The translations under genes and the position numbers were made by a program. Of a DNA stretch of 64,000 nucleotides, positions 20,046 through 29,118 are shown one piece after another. The notes beneath the pieces were generated by a model. The model was not told the origin of the DNA. It saw only the letters and a program-made list of their open reading frames with translations, and searched no databases. How positions within the stretch are numbered: the stretch's first letter is position 1; each line of letters starts with the position of its first letter. The stretch comes from Alphaproteobacteria bacterium (lineage in GTDB: Bacteria; Pseudomonadota; Alphaproteobacteria; TMED109): assembly GCA_022825705.1 (NCBI GenBank), contig JAJDWH010000043.1, positions 62,001 through 126,000 of the forward strand, written 5' to 3'.

Positions 20046-20398
20046 GAACTGGGTTCCTCGTGGTCCGGGCGGTGCTGGCCTGACCTCGACCGGAGGGCCC
20101 GGTCCAGGAGCGATACGGCGCCGTGTGCGAACGCCGCGCTGGCGGCAGTCCACAGCAGCAGGCTGGCCCAGCTGCGGACCGGTGCGCCGATGCCGCCGCG
20201 GCGTTGCAGCTCGAGCAGCACGCCGATCCCGAGCAGCCCCACCGCAACGCGGACCAGCAGGCCGCGAAGCTGCCGCCAGTCCGGCGCCTGCCAGCGCAGG
20301 GCGACGACAACGAGCACGGCAACCAGGGCGGCGCCCCACCAGCACCACGGGTCCAGAAACGGGATGAGCGAGGCCGGCACGAGCGGTCTCGGGATCAT
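20042..20398 (-). CDS. Hypothetical membrane protein upstream of the enolase-superfamily gene
   Basis: 118 residues from ATG 20398. A GTG at 20431 is an in-frame alternative. Three hydrophobic segments are seen (WCWWGAALVAVLVVVALRW, a segment around GLLVRVAVGLLGIGVLL, and SLLLWTAASAAFAHG), with a polar, basic C-terminus. I do not recognise the family. The TGA overlaps the start of the mandelate-racemase-like gene (ATGA), so the two are probably one transcript. Confidence 0.55.
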   Translation of the reverse strand: MIPRPLVPASLIPFLDPWCWWGAALVAVLVVVALRWQAPDWRQLRGLLVRVAVGLLGIGVLLELQRRGGIGAPVRSWASLLLWTAASAAFAHGAVSLLDRALRSRSGQHRPDHEEPSS

Positions 20399-20491
20399 GG
20401 TTCGGCCCCCGGCGGATTGACAGCACAGCACATGATTCTGATAGTGCCCTGACTTCCCACCGCGTTCCGTTCAGCTGGCGAAGGTCGAGCC

Positions 20492-20617
20492 GTGAAGATT
20501 GTCAACTCGCTGAAGAGTACCAAAAAACGTGACCGCAACTGCCGGGTGATCCGGCGGAAGGGCCGCGTCTATGTGATCAACAAGAAGAATCCCCGCCTGA
20601 AAGCACGCCAGGGATGA
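20492..20617 (+). CDS. rpmJ: 50S ribosomal protein L36 (type without zinc ribbon)
   Basis: 41 residues from GTG 20492. The sequence begins [16 protein letters not shown] and ends [16 protein letters not shown], the standard ends of the alphaproteobacterial L36. Only one of the zinc-ribbon cysteines of the canonical form is present (the C in DRNC), so this is the zinc-independent C-minus type. That type serves as the only L36 in many alphaproteobacteria. The gene stands alone between divergent and downstream transcription units. Confidence 0.93.
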   Translation: MKIVNSLKSTKKRDRNCRVIRRKGRVYVINKKNPRLKARQG

Positions 20618-20670
20618 TCCGGTCTGCCGTGCAGCCGGACGGCGGGCGCATCCTGGCCTGAGGTCGCGGC

Positions 20671-22158
20671 ATGCGGATGCCGGAACCGGATGCGGCGGTC
20701 ATCGCAGCCCGCGCGGAGCTCGTGGCGGCGCTCCGCGCGATCGTGCCCGGCGAGGGCGTCATCGAGGAGGAACGGGAACTCCTCGCCTACGAAACCGACG
20801 GTCTGACGGCCTACCGGGAACTGCCGATGCTGGTGGTGCTGCCGGAAACGACCGAGCAGGTCGCCGCCGTGCTCAAGCTCTGCCACGGCCGCGGCGTGAA
20901 GATCGTGCCGCGCGGGGCCGGCACCGGGCTGTCCGGCGGCGCCCTGCCGCTTCGGGACGGGGTCACGCTGGGCCTCGGCCGCTTCAACCGCATTCTCGAG
21001 ATCGACTACGACAACCTGTGCGTGGTGACGCAGCCGGGGGTCACCAACCTGGCGATCACGCGGGCGGTCGAGGACCAGGGTTTCTACTACGCGCCCGATC
21101 CGTCGAGCCAGATCGCGTGCTCGATCGGCGGCAACGTGGCCGAGAACTCGGGCGGCGTCCACTGTCTCAAGTACGGGGTGACGACGAACAACATCACCGG
21201 AGTCGAGGTGGTCACCATGGCGGGCGACGTGCTGCGGATCGGCGGCCGGCACGCGGACCCCGCAGGCTACGACCTGCTCGGCGTGATCACGGGTTCGGAG
21301 GGCCTGCTCGGCGTCATTACGGAGGTCACGGTGAAGATCCGGCCGAAGCCCGAGTGCACGCGGGCGGCGCTGGTGGGCTTCCCCACCATCCGCGCCGGGG
21401 CCACGTGCGTCAGCCGGGTGATCTCGGAAGGCATCATCCCGGCCGGCATGGAGATGATGGACAAGTTCGCGATCGAGGCCGCGGAGGCCTTTGCGCACGC
21501 CGGCTACCCGCTCGACGCCGAATCGCTCCTCATCGTCGAGCTCGACGGGACCGTGTCGGAGGTCGACGACGGCATGGCGCGGGTGATCGCGATCGCCCGC
21601 GAGTGCGACGCCACGCACGTTCGCGAGAACGCGGACGAGGCCGAGCGCGAGCGGTTCTGGTCGGGCCGCAAGTCGGCGTTTCCGGCGATGGGGCGCCTCT
21701 CGCCCGACTACATCTGCATGGACGGCACGATCCCGCGCGGCCGGCTTCCGGACGTGCTGGACGGAATCACCGCTCTTTCGCGGAAGCATGATCTCCGGGT
21801 CGCGAACGTGTTCCACGCCGGCGACGGGAACCTGCATCCGCTGATCCTGTACGACGCCAACGATTCCGACCAGCTGGCGCGGGCCGAGGCGTTCGGCGCC
21901 GACATCCTGAAACTGTGCGTGGCCGAGGGCGGCGTGCTCTCCGGGGAGCACGGCATCGGTGTCGAGAAGCGCGACCTGATGCCCACCATGTTCGACGACA
22001 CTGACCTCAAGCACCAGCAGCGGCTGAAGTGCGCGTTCGACCCGGACGGCCTGCTCAATCCGGGCAAGATGTTTCCGGAGCTGCACCGCTGCGCCGAGCT
22101 AGGGAAGATGCACGTCCACCACGGCAAGCTTCCGTTTCCCCACCTTCCTCGTTTCTGA
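20671..22158 (+). CDS. glcD: Glycolate oxidase subunit GlcD (FAD-linked)
   Basis: 495 residues. FAD-binding type 4 domain: the PRGAGTGLSGGALP pyrophosphate loop near residue 90 and the CSIGGNVAENSGG segment near residue 150 are diagnostic. HAGDGNLHP near residue 385 and GEHGIGVEK near residue 428 belong to the C-terminal catalytic part. With GlcE and GlcF it oxidises glycolate to glyoxylate and passes electrons to the respiratory chain. It is the first gene of glcDEF, which runs to 24674. Confidence 0.95.
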   Translation: MRMPEPDAAVIAARAELVAALRAIVPGEGVIEEERELLAYETDGLTAYRELPMLVVLPETTEQVAAVLKLCHGRGVKIVPRGAGTGLSGGALPLRDGVTLGLGRFNRILEIDYDNLCVVTQPGVTNLAITRAVEDQGFYYAPDPSSQIACSIGGNVAENSGGVHCLKYGVTTNNITGVEVVTMAGDVLRIGGRHADPAGYDLLGVITGSEGLLGVITEVTVKIRPKPECTRAALVGFPTIRAGATCVSRVISEGIIPAGMEMMDKFAIEAAEAFAHAGYPLDAESLLIVELDGTVSEVDDGMARVIAIARECDATHVRENADEAERERFWSGRKSAFPAMGRLSPDYICMDGTIPRGRLPDVLDGITALSRKHDLRVANVFHAGDGNLHPLILYDANDSDQLARAEAFGADILKLCVAEGGVLSGEHGIGVEKRDLMPTMFDDTDLKHQQRLKCAFDPDGLLNPGKMFPELHRCAELGKMHVHHGKLPFPHLPRF

Positions 22159-22171
22159 GACACCGCCGCCA

Positions 22172-23383
22172 GTGGACGTGCAGGTCCGGCCGGCGGACGA
22201 ATCGGAACTCATCGACGCGATTCGGGGGCTGACAGCGGCGGGAACGCCTGCTCAGGTCAACGGCGCTGGCACCAAGCAGCGATTCGGGCGACCGGTCAAT
22301 GCTGGCGTGACCCTGCAGCTGGACGGCCTCACCGGGATCCAGGCCTACGCTCCGGACGAGCTGACACTGACCTGTGGGGCCGGCACGTCGCTCGAGACGG
22401 TGGAATCGCTGCTCCGGGAACACGATCAGGAACTGGCGTTCGAGCCGCCCGACCTCGGCCCGCTCTACGGCGCACCCCCCGGCGGCGCCACCATCGGCGG
22501 CGTGCTCGGGTGCAATCTCGCCGGCTCCCGCCGGGTCCGCGCGGGCGGCGCGCGGGATCACTTCCTCGGGTTTCGGGCCGTGAGCGGCCGGGCCGAGGCG
22601 TTCAAGGCCGGCGGCCACGTGGTGAAGAACGTGACCGGGTACGACCTCTGCAAGCTCCTGGCGGGTTCGTTCGGGACGCTCGCCGCCCTGTCGGAGGTGA
22701 CGGTCAAGGTGCTGCCGCGGGCGGGGCGGACCGGCACGCTGCTGCTGCCGGGCCGATCCGTCGCCGATGCCGTCGGCCTGCTGATCGCCGCTTGGCAGAG
22801 CCGCTTGGAGCCGAGCGGGCTCAGCTGCGTGCCGCCGGAAATCGTGCCGCTGCTGCCGCCGGGACTGCCGGCCGATGCCGGGTGCATCGCCGCCATCCGG
22901 TTCGAAGGGCCGGAGGGTTCGGTGCTCGACCGGCTCACGCGCATGCGCGACCAGCTGGGCGGCGCCTCGCTCCAGCTGGGAGATGAACAATCGCGCGCAG
23001 TGTGGAAGGCGCTCACGGACGCGGCGCCGTTCGCGGATGCGGCGTCCGTGCAGGCGGAGCGGCCGCTCTGGCGGCTGTCGCTGCCGCCCGCCTCGGCCGC
23101 CAGCGTGATCGACCGGCTGGTCGGGCGCCCGGGCGGGGCGTGGCTGCTGGACGGCGGCATGCTGTGGTTCGCGCCCGCGGGCGATGCCAGCGCCTCGACC
23201 GAGGTCCGCGCCGAAACGGAACGTGTGGGAGGGGCGGCGACGCTGCTCCGGGCGCCGCCCTCGGTGCGGGCTGCCGAGGGGGTGTTTCCGCGGCAGAGCG
23301 ACGGCATCGAGCGGATTGCGGCGGCGATCCGTTCCGGTTTCGATCCCGCGGGCGTGCTCAATCCCGGCCGCATGGGAGCCTGA
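22172..23383 (+). CDS. glcE: Glycolate oxidase subunit GlcE
   Basis: 403 residues from GTG 22172, 13 bases after glcD. It is a second FAD-binding type 4 protein, shorter in its binding domain than GlcD. Signatures are GAGTKQRFGRPV, PPGGATIGGVLGCNLAG, and GGHVVKNVTGYDLCKLLAGSFG. GlcE is needed for activity of the complex. The C-terminus closes with the usual FDPAGVLNPGRM. Confidence 0.93.
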   Translation: MDVQVRPADESELIDAIRGLTAAGTPAQVNGAGTKQRFGRPVNAGVTLQLDGLTGIQAYAPDELTLTCGAGTSLETVESLLREHDQELAFEPPDLGPLYGAPPGGATIGGVLGCNLAGSRRVRAGGARDHFLGFRAVSGRAEAFKAGGHVVKNVTGYDLCKLLAGSFGTLAALSEVTVKVLPRAGRTGTLLLPGRSVADAVGLLIAAWQSRLEPSGLSCVPPEIVPLLPPGLPADAGCIAAIRFEGPEGSVLDRLTRMRDQLGGASLQLGDEQSRAVWKALTDAAPFADAASVQAERPLWRLSLPPASAASVIDRLVGRPGGAWLLDGGMLWFAPAGDASASTEVRAETERVGGAATLLRAPPSVRAAEGVFPRQSDGIERIAAAIRSGFDPAGVLNPGRMGA

Positions 23384-23387
23384 GGCG

Positions 23388-24674
23388 GTGCGCACCAATT
23401 TCACGGCGGCCCAGCTCGAGGACCCGGCCATTCGCACGGCGAACGGCATTCTCAGGGCCTGCGTGCACTGCGGGTTCTGCACGGCCACCTGCCCGACGTA
23501 CGTGCTGCTCGGGGATGAGCTCGACAGCCCGCGGGGCCGGATCTACCTGATCAAGGACATGCTGGAGAACGACCGGGCGGCGGATCCCCGGACGGTGCTG
23601 CACGTGGACCGGTGTCTTTCGTGCCTCTCCTGCATGACGACGTGCCCCTCCGGCGTGCACTACATGCACTTGGTCGACCACGCGCGGGCCTGGATCGAAA
23701 AGACGTTTCGGCGCCCCTGGTTCGAGCAGCTGGTCCGGGGCCTGTTCGGACTCCTGCTGCCCTATCCCGCGCGCTTTCGGTGGGCGTTGCGCCTCGGACG
23801 GATCGCCCGCCCGTTCGGCCGGCTGCTGCCCGAGCCCGCCGGGACCATGCTGCGCATGATCCCGCGGCAGCCTGTCCCGGACAGCTTCGTCCGACCGGGC
23901 TCCGTCCACCCGGCCGCTGGCGTCCGCAAGCTCCGGGTGGCGCTTCTCGCCGGGTGCGTGCAGCAGGCCCTCGACCCCCGAATCAACGACGCGACGGTGC
24001 GACTGCTCACCCGGCTGGGTGCCGACGTGGTCGTGGCCGCCACGGCCGGCTGCTGCGGCGCATTGGTGCACCACATGGGCCGGGAGGACGCCGCCAAGCA
24101 GGCGGCCCGGCGGAACATCGCGGCGTGGCGTGCGCTGAACGCCCAGGATCCGTTCGACGCCATCGTCGTGAACGCGTCCGGATGCGGCACGATGCTCAAG
24201 GATTACGGCCACCTGCTGGGGACGGACCCGGACCGCGAGGACGCGGCCTGGGTCGCCGGACTGGCGGCCGACGTGACCGAAGTGGTAGAGCGCCTGACGC
24301 TGCCGGCCACGTCCGGACCGCACGCGGGCACGAGCGTCGCCTACCACTCGGCATGTTCCCTGCAACATGGCCAGCAGATTTCCCGCATGCCCGCATCGCT
24401 CCTGAGTGCAGCCGGGTTCGACGTGCGGCCGGTGGCCGAGGGACACCTCTGCTGCGGGTCGGCCGGCACCTACAACCTGCTGCAGCCCGAGATTGCGGAG
24501 CGGCTCCGCGAGCGAAAGGTCGGCAACCTGGAACGGACCGGCGCAACCGTTGTCGCCGCCGGCAACATCGGCTGCATGGTGCAGATCGCAGGAGGTTGCG
24601 ACCTTCCGGTGGTGCATACGGTCGAGTTACTCGATTGGGCGACCGGGGGGCCTCGGCCAGCGGCCCTTCGCTGA
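23388..24674 (+). CDS. glcF: Glycolate oxidase iron-sulfur subunit GlcF
   Basis: 428 residues from GTG 23388, four bases after glcE. Two [4Fe-4S] motifs are present: CVHCGFCTATCP (residues 25-36) and CLSCLSCMTTCP. Two CCG domains follow (GCCGALVHHMG, then HLCCGSAGTYN). It carries electrons from GlcD to the quinone pool. An internal piece of this gene, from about 23522 to 23612, reappears in decayed form near 37115. Confidence 0.95.
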   Translation: MRTNFTAAQLEDPAIRTANGILRACVHCGFCTATCPTYVLLGDELDSPRGRIYLIKDMLENDRAADPRTVLHVDRCLSCLSCMTTCPSGVHYMHLVDHARAWIEKTFRRPWFEQLVRGLFGLLLPYPARFRWALRLGRIARPFGRLLPEPAGTMLRMIPRQPVPDSFVRPGSVHPAAGVRKLRVALLAGCVQQALDPRINDATVRLLTRLGADVVVAATAGCCGALVHHMGREDAAKQAARRNIAAWRALNAQDPFDAIVVNASGCGTMLKDYGHLLGTDPDREDAAWVAGLAADVTEVVERLTLPATSGPHAGTSVAYHSACSLQHGQQISRMPASLLSAAGFDVRPVAEGHLCCGSAGTYNLLQPEIAERLRERKVGNLERTGATVVAAGNIGCMVQIAGGCDLPVVHTVELLDWATGGPRPAALR

Positions 24675-24912
24675 GCGGGTCGGCTGGGCGGGGGCTGTGA
24701 TCCCGCCGGCGTGCACCGGTGAATAGCTGCATGCGCCGCCGCGGGGACCCCAAGGATGGTGCTGGATGTCTCCGTGGGAGGCGAACCCGGCTGTGCTGGC
24801 CGAGGACCGCCTATTGGCGAGCTTTTTCGGACCGTGGCCGCTGATCGGCGTGTTAGGCTCCGCCGTGAGCAAGACCCGGCCGGTGGCCGGTCGCTGCCTG
24901 AGGAGGGGATCA

Positions 24913-25632
24913 ATGAACAAGATGAGCCGTTCGGCGGCACGACGCCGCTTGTCGCGCCGCAGCATGCTGTCGGGACTGGGTGTCGCGGCCGCCTCCGTCG
25001 CAACTGCAGGGGTGGCCCGCGCCGCCTGCTCGGTGACCGCGTACCAGATCGACGGACCGTTTTTTCCGTACACCACCGGGGAACAGGATTGGGACATGAC
25101 CCACATCGCCGGCGGGGCCGACCGGGCTGCCGGTGAGGTCATCGAGGTCGTCGGCAAGATCCAGGATGCCAACTGCAGGCCGGTCGGCGACTGCGTGCTC
25201 GAGATCTGGCAGGCGAACGTGCATGGCCGCTACGACCATCCGAAGGACGGCAACCCGGCGCCGCTCGACCCCAACTTCCAGGGTTATGCCCGAATCGTCA
25301 CCGACAAGGACGGAAGCTACCGGTTCCGCACCATCCGCCCCGCCCCCTATGCGGCGATCGGCGACTGGTACCGCCCGGCGCACATCCACTTCAAGGTGCA
25401 TCCGCCACTGAATCCGGGGGTCACGACGCAGATGTACTTCACAGGCGACCCGCTGCTCGAGAGCGACCTCCTGCTCAAGCCGTTGTCGGAGGAGGAGCGG
25501 GCGGGACTGATCGTCGCCTTCGATGCCGAGACCGCAGACGGAATCAAGCAGGGAACCTTCAACCTCCAGGTGCCGGAGGGCTGGATGCCGCCGCCGGAAC
25601 TGATGGACATCATTCGCCAGCAGCAGGGTTGA
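24913..25632 (+). CDS. Tat-exported intradiol ring-cleavage dioxygenase family protein
   Basis: 239 residues from ATG 24913, which has a strong ribosome binding site (AGGAGGGGATCA). The longer frame from 24766 lacks support. The N-terminus is a twin-arginine signal (RRLSRRSMLSGLGVAAAS) with cleavage near ARAA. The dioxygenase domain resembles the beta chain of protocatechuate 3,4-dioxygenase. Fe(III) ligand candidates are Y in HGRYDHP, Y in GDWYRPAHIHF and the two H of that motif. It would open a catechol-type ring with oxygen. Export is unusual for the classical enzymes but is known in this branch. Confidence 0.85.
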   Translation: MNKMSRSAARRRLSRRSMLSGLGVAAASVATAGVARAACSVTAYQIDGPFFPYTTGEQDWDMTHIAGGADRAAGEVIEVVGKIQDANCRPVGDCVLEIWQANVHGRYDHPKDGNPAPLDPNFQGYARIVTDKDGSYRFRTIRPAPYAAIGDWYRPAHIHFKVHPPLNPGVTTQMYFTGDPLLESDLLLKPLSEEERAGLIVAFDAETADGIKQGTFNLQVPEGWMPPPELMDIIRQQQG

Positions 25633-25645
25633 CGACCGTCTCGAT

Positions 25646-25675
25646 CGCCCTGCCGGCTGCCGGGCCGGCGGGGCG
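25646..25675 (+). terminator. Strong hairpin after the dioxygenase gene
   Basis: CGCCC-T-GCCGGC at 25646-25657 pairs with GCCGGC-G-GGGCG at 25664-25675: a stem of about 12 pairs (one T-G wobble) with a six-base loop. It starts 13 bases after the stop. There is no T-run, so intrinsic termination is uncertain. It lies between convergent genes, where termination is expected. Confidence 0.4.
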
Positions 25676-25766
25676 TTGACGGAGCGCGGCGACCTGTCGG
25701 AAGGCCCGGGGGCCCGGGGCCGTAGCAACGGCGACTTCCAAGAGCGCGACGGCGACTATCGTCCGT

Positions 25767-26273
25767 TCAGCACCCCCCACACGGGTCGAGCACCTTTTCC
25801 ATGTAGATGACGCCGTCAAGCGGGTTCTCGTAGTACGGGGCGATTTCGCGGAAACCCAGTGAACGGTAGAGTTCTGTGGCAGCAGAGAGCCTGGAGAAGG
25901 TATCGAGACGCATCAGGCCATAGCCGGCGGTGCGACCAGCATCGACGATGGCTTCGGCCAGCGTTCGCCCCAAGCCCGTACCGCGCCAGAACCGGCGCAC
26001 GAACAGGCGTTTCATCTCGCAGATTCCAGCCGACAAGGGCTTCATCGCGACCCCGGCCACCGCCGTGCCGTCAACGTGACGCGCCAGCAACATGCGCCCC
26101 AGCGGCGGTGCGTAGTCGCCCGGGAGGGTTGCCAATTCGGCCGAAAAGCTCTGGAAGGTCAGATCTTGGCCAAGCCAGCGCTGATACTCGATAAACAGTC
26201 CGCGCATGTCGGCAATGTCCGAGACGGAGACCGCCTCCCGTATGCGCACGGCCTGGCCATTGATGTCCTGCAT
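25767..26273 (-). CDS. GNAT family N-acetyltransferase
   Basis: 168 residues from ATG 26273, where homology to GNAT begins (VRIREAVSVSDIADMRGLF). Longer in-frame starts up to 26498 add a non-conserved stretch. Core motifs are CEMKRLFVRRFWRGTGLGRTLAE (acetyl-CoA loop RxxGxG/A) and ELYRSLGFREIAPYY. This layout resembles small acetyltransferases for amino acids or drugs. The substrate is unknown. It converges with the dioxygenase gene. Confidence 0.82.
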   Translation of the reverse strand: MQDINGQAVRIREAVSVSDIADMRGLFIEYQRWLGQDLTFQSFSAELATLPGDYAPPLGRMLLARHVDGTAVAGVAMKPLSAGICEMKRLFVRRFWRGTGLGRTLAEAIVDAGRTAGYGLMRLDTFSRLSAATELYRSLGFREIAPYYENPLDGVIYMEKVLDPCGGC

Positions 26274-26714
26274 GCGCACATTCCCAGCATGGAACGTGCC
26301 CGCTACGTCCGACCGACGTGACCCCATGGCAAGGATTGGCTTGCCCTTGTTCGGATAGTAGATGGACCGGGGGTTCCCGTCCGAACACGCGTCCTTGTGC
26401 ATTGCGGGGGAAGGATACGTCTGTAGACAAGTCCGGGCCTTCGGGGCCGGCATTCTACGGAAACCGGACGGCATCACGCGGGTATGCGCCGCATTCATCG
26501 TTTACGGAAGGGGTTCCGGTCTCGGGCAGCAGCAAGTCCGCTCGCAGTCCCATTGCCGGCCAAGGCATGGCCCAACCGCCTGACATGTGCCACACGATGC
26601 GTGACCAGACATCTGGAAGCGGTGCGCCAGCACTCGTGACCAAGCTTTGACCAAGCTAACGGTGGTCGGTAACAGTACGTTGGCCGGAACGCCATAGTCG
26701 GAGAGTTTCACTCG
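26274..26714. other. Gene-poor stretch between GNAT and the first vapBC module
   Basis: 441 bases. It holds a possible N-terminal extension of the GNAT gene and the upstream region of vapB. I see no further conserved gene, tRNA or clear repeat. The vapB promoter should lie in the last 80 bases, which are somewhat lower in G+C (around 26640-26710). Confidence 0.5.
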
Positions 26715-26948
26715 ATGCCCCGAACGATCAATATTGGGAAGGCAAAGGCGCAGCTGTCGCATCTCATCGCTTGTGCAGAGGCCGGCGAGGACGTGATCAT
26801 CGCGCGCAATGGCGTGCCGGCCGCCCGGATCGTGCCGCTGAGACGTCCGGTAGCAGATACGATCGCGCTGCTTCGTGACGAACGGACCCGGCGGCCGAGG
26901 GTAACGGCCGCGGAAATCCGCGCAGCCAGGGATCAGGGGCGCACCTGA
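26715..26948 (+). CDS. VapB-type antitoxin (Phd/YefM family)
   Basis: 77 residues. The N-terminal domain has the Phd/YefM DNA-binding pattern: INIGKAKAQLSHLIACAEAGEDVIIARNG is the fold signature, here with AGEDV and NGVPAARIVPL clearly visible. The C-terminal part is charged and would cover the toxin active site. The TGA overlaps the ATG of the toxin gene by one base. It should repress its own operon together with the toxin. Confidence 0.9.
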   Translation: MPRTINIGKAKAQLSHLIACAEAGEDVIIARNGVPAARIVPLRRPVADTIALLRDERTRRPRVTAAEIRAARDQGRT

Positions 26949-27349
26949 TGGCAATGGTCGTCGACGTGTCGATCGCCGCCGCGTGGTGCTTCCCTGATGA
27001 ACATGCGGACGCTGCAGAGCAGGTGCTGGAGGATTTGCCCCGATTGGGCGGCGTGGTCCCCGGGCTGTTCCGGTACGAGGTCCGCAATGTTTTGATCGTC
27101 AACGAACGGCGGGCGCGTATTGATCCGACGGACAGCGCGCGGTTTCTGATGCGCCTGCGCAGCCTCGGTCTGCAGTGTGACGATGACCATGACGAGGATT
27201 CGATGATGGCGCTCGAGCGAAGCCATGCGCTCAGCGCCTACGATGCAGCGTACCTGGAGACCGCGCTGCGCCGAGGAGACCTTCTGGCGACGCTCGACCG
27301 GGACTTGGCGGGAGCCGCCGCCACCGCGGGCGTTTCCGTAATTCACTGA
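26948..27349 (+). CDS. VapC-type PIN domain toxin
   Basis: 133 residues. PIN ribonuclease: acidic residues are in VVDVSIAAAW (D6), YEVRN (glutamate), SAYDAAYLETA (aspartate) and LDRDL (aspartate), so the four-acid Mg2+ site is intact. VapC toxins cleave tRNA or rRNA when the antitoxin is degraded. The gene is translationally linked to the antitoxin gene. Confidence 0.9.
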   Translation: MAMVVDVSIAAAWCFPDEHADAAEQVLEDLPRLGGVVPGLFRYEVRNVLIVNERRARIDPTDSARFLMRLRSLGLQCDDDHDEDSMMALERSHALSAYDAAYLETALRRGDLLATLDRDLAGAAATAGVSVIH

Positions 27350-27612
27350 CCAAGAGCCCCTGCAGTTTCCCCCATCTGTGATGCAGGAGTTGGCCGGTTC
27401 GGGGAGGGAACGAAGAACGATGGTCTGACGGCACCGCGCGCACCGCGTGTTTGCGCTGATCAGCGGCAGTTCGTCCGGCACGACCGTGGGACGACGTCAG
27501 CAGACGGTGCCGTCGCCGTCGAGCGACCCGGTGACTCGCTGACGGCCTGCTGGCAGCTTCGGTAGCGCCCCATCGTGGGTGCTTGGCTTGCTGCGAGAGA
27601 ACCGGCGGCGGA

Positions 27613-28107
27613 TCAAAGCGTGCGGACGTAGTAGATCAGGTCCAGTTCAGGCGGCGACGCTCCGGTTTGGCTCAGCATGTCGTGCACCTGGCCGCGATGG
27701 TGAGTCTGGTGATTGAAGAGATGCGTGAACACTAGGCGCATCGGCGTGCGGTACCGGGTGCCCGCTACGTTGCGGTAGACGAGATCGCCGGCCATGCGGG
27801 CTTCGTCCATGTGCGCGAGCACTCGGTCAACTCGCTCGTCTTCGGCCGTGCGGGCATCGCGCAGCGCGGCAAAATCGTCGAACAGCACGGTGTCGAGCGG
27901 GACTGCATCTGAATCAATTTCCTCGACGCGGTCGAGCCAGGCGCGATCACCGACGAGAATGTGGTTCAGCGTGTTGTGGATCGAGCCGAAGAACGCCCGG
28001 CGGTCGAGCTTGCGGGCTGCGTCGCTCAGGCCCGCACACGCGTCATAGAGGCGGGCATTGGCCCAACGGTTGTAGGCGGCCAACGTCGTGAAGTGGGACA
28101 GGAACAT
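27613..28107 (-). CDS. DinB family protein
   Basis: 164 residues. Four-helix DinB fold with the metal-histidine pattern: H in HNTLNHILVGDRAWLDR near residue 48, and HLFNHQTHHRGQVHDML near residue 136. Relatives are metal-dependent hydrolases or thiol transferases of uncertain role, some induced by DNA damage. It stands alone, in the opposite direction to vapBC and zur. Confidence 0.88.
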   Translation of the reverse strand: MFLSHFTTLAAYNRWANARLYDACAGLSDAARKLDRRAFFGSIHNTLNHILVGDRAWLDRVEEIDSDAVPLDTVLFDDFAALRDARTAEDERVDRVLAHMDEARMAGDLVYRNVAGTRYRTPMRLVFTHLFNHQTHHRGQVHDMLSQTGASPPELDLIYYVRTL

Positions 28108-28648
28108 GCGTTATCTCCTGTGGCTGATCGTGCGCCGGACGACCGTGCCAGGAGGCTAGCGCCCGGTACCACGAGAGCGAGCCTTGTCCGGCTATCCCGC
28201 CGCTGACGTGCGGGTGTGTTGGAGAGGGCTGCCGCGCCATCTTCGTCAGCGGTCGCGTCGCGTTGACGAGCGTTGCCCGGGCCAGGTGCAGTTCGGGCTG
28301 GTTCAGCCGAGCATGGCATCGCCGGACGAGTCGGTTTCGTACCTGTCCGGCAACGGGGGCGGGCTGGCGCACGAGCGGGCTTCCCCGCCGTCTCAGGAAA
28401 CGCCAATCGGTGCCGGTGGCCGCCTACGCCAGCGCTCCCGGGCGAGCGCCCCGGAAAGTTCCGCCACTGAGGCAACCGGTCCATCCAACGGCGACCTCCG
28501 CCTGACAGCGGATGAACGCGATTGATTGCCTGCTGAATTTCGACTGCTCGACGGCCGCTTCGCCGTACGGCCCGGAAAACCCGTTCGAGAACTTCTTGGC
28601 AATCGGTGGTCCGGGTTCGGTGGGAAACGTCACGATTTCATCACGGGC
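28108..28648. other. Gene-free stretch upstream of the zur operon
   Basis: 541 bases with no supported gene. A 46-codon frame (28512-28652, +) encodes a Gly/Pro-rich segment without recognisable relatives. It may be a remnant or chance. The right end carries the zur promoter. Confidence 0.5.
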
Positions 28649-28677
28649 TTGATATAACATAACAAACACACTTTACT
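28649..28677 (+). promoter_or_regulatory. Promoter of the zur-znu operon with Zur-like operator
   Basis: TTGATA at 28649-28654 and TTTACT at 28672-28677 are separated by 17 bases and fit a housekeeping promoter. An AT-rich element at 28650-28664, reading GTTATGTTATATCA on the reverse strand, matches the left half of the Zur box known from Agrobacterium and relatives (ATGTTATA core) and sits over the -35 box. Repression of zur and znu by Zur when zinc is plentiful is inferred. Confidence 0.55.
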
Positions 28678-28716
28678 TTGGGGCTGAGCGACTCCGGGAC
28701 TGAGCGCGAGGATCGC

Positions 28717-29118
28717 ATGAAAAAGCGTGGCGAGATCATGCAGGCGGAGGTGCTTGCCATCTTGCGGCGTCGCGGTACTCCGATGTCCGCTTACGAGGTT
28801 CTAGGCCAATTGCGCGACAGTCACCCGCAGCTTGCACCACCAACCATTTATCGTGCCTTGGCAGCGTTGACGGAGCGCGGCGGCGTGCACCGTCTTGAAT
28901 CCCTCAATGCCTTTATCGCCTGCAAGTCCGATTCCCATAAAGACGCGTCGATTCTCTCGATCTGTGATGATTGCGGGGAGGTCGAGGAATTCGTCTCGCC
29001 GGACCTCTTGAAGGCACTGTCCAGCATCGCGGGACAGTCGGGATTCGCGCCGACGCGCCATGTGATCGAGGTCCATGGCCAGTGTGCAAGCTGTGGATCA
29101 GCACAGGATCAGGCATGA
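28717..29118 (+). CDS. zur: Zinc uptake regulator, Fur family
   Basis: 133 residues from ATG 28717. A TTG start at 28678 would place translation inside the promoter. It has a winged helix with PTIYRALAALTERGGVHRLES, the Fur family recognition-helix region, and structural zinc cysteines CDDCG and CASCG. It is assigned to Zur rather than Fur because znuCBA follow directly and an ATGTTATA operator precedes. Its TGA overlaps the ATG of the 44-residue gene. Confidence 0.9.
   Translation: MKKRGEIMQAEVLAILRRRGTPMSAYEVLGQLRDSHPQLAPPTIYRALAALTERGGVHRLESLNAFIACKSDSHKDASILSICDDCGEVEEFVSPDLLKALSSIAGQSGFAPTRHVIEVHGQCASCGSAQDQA

Noticed and set aside
28512-28652. A 46-codon plus-strand frame before the zur promoter
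   Set aside because: Gly/Pro-rich product without relatives. It overlaps the promoter and has no clear ribosome binding site.
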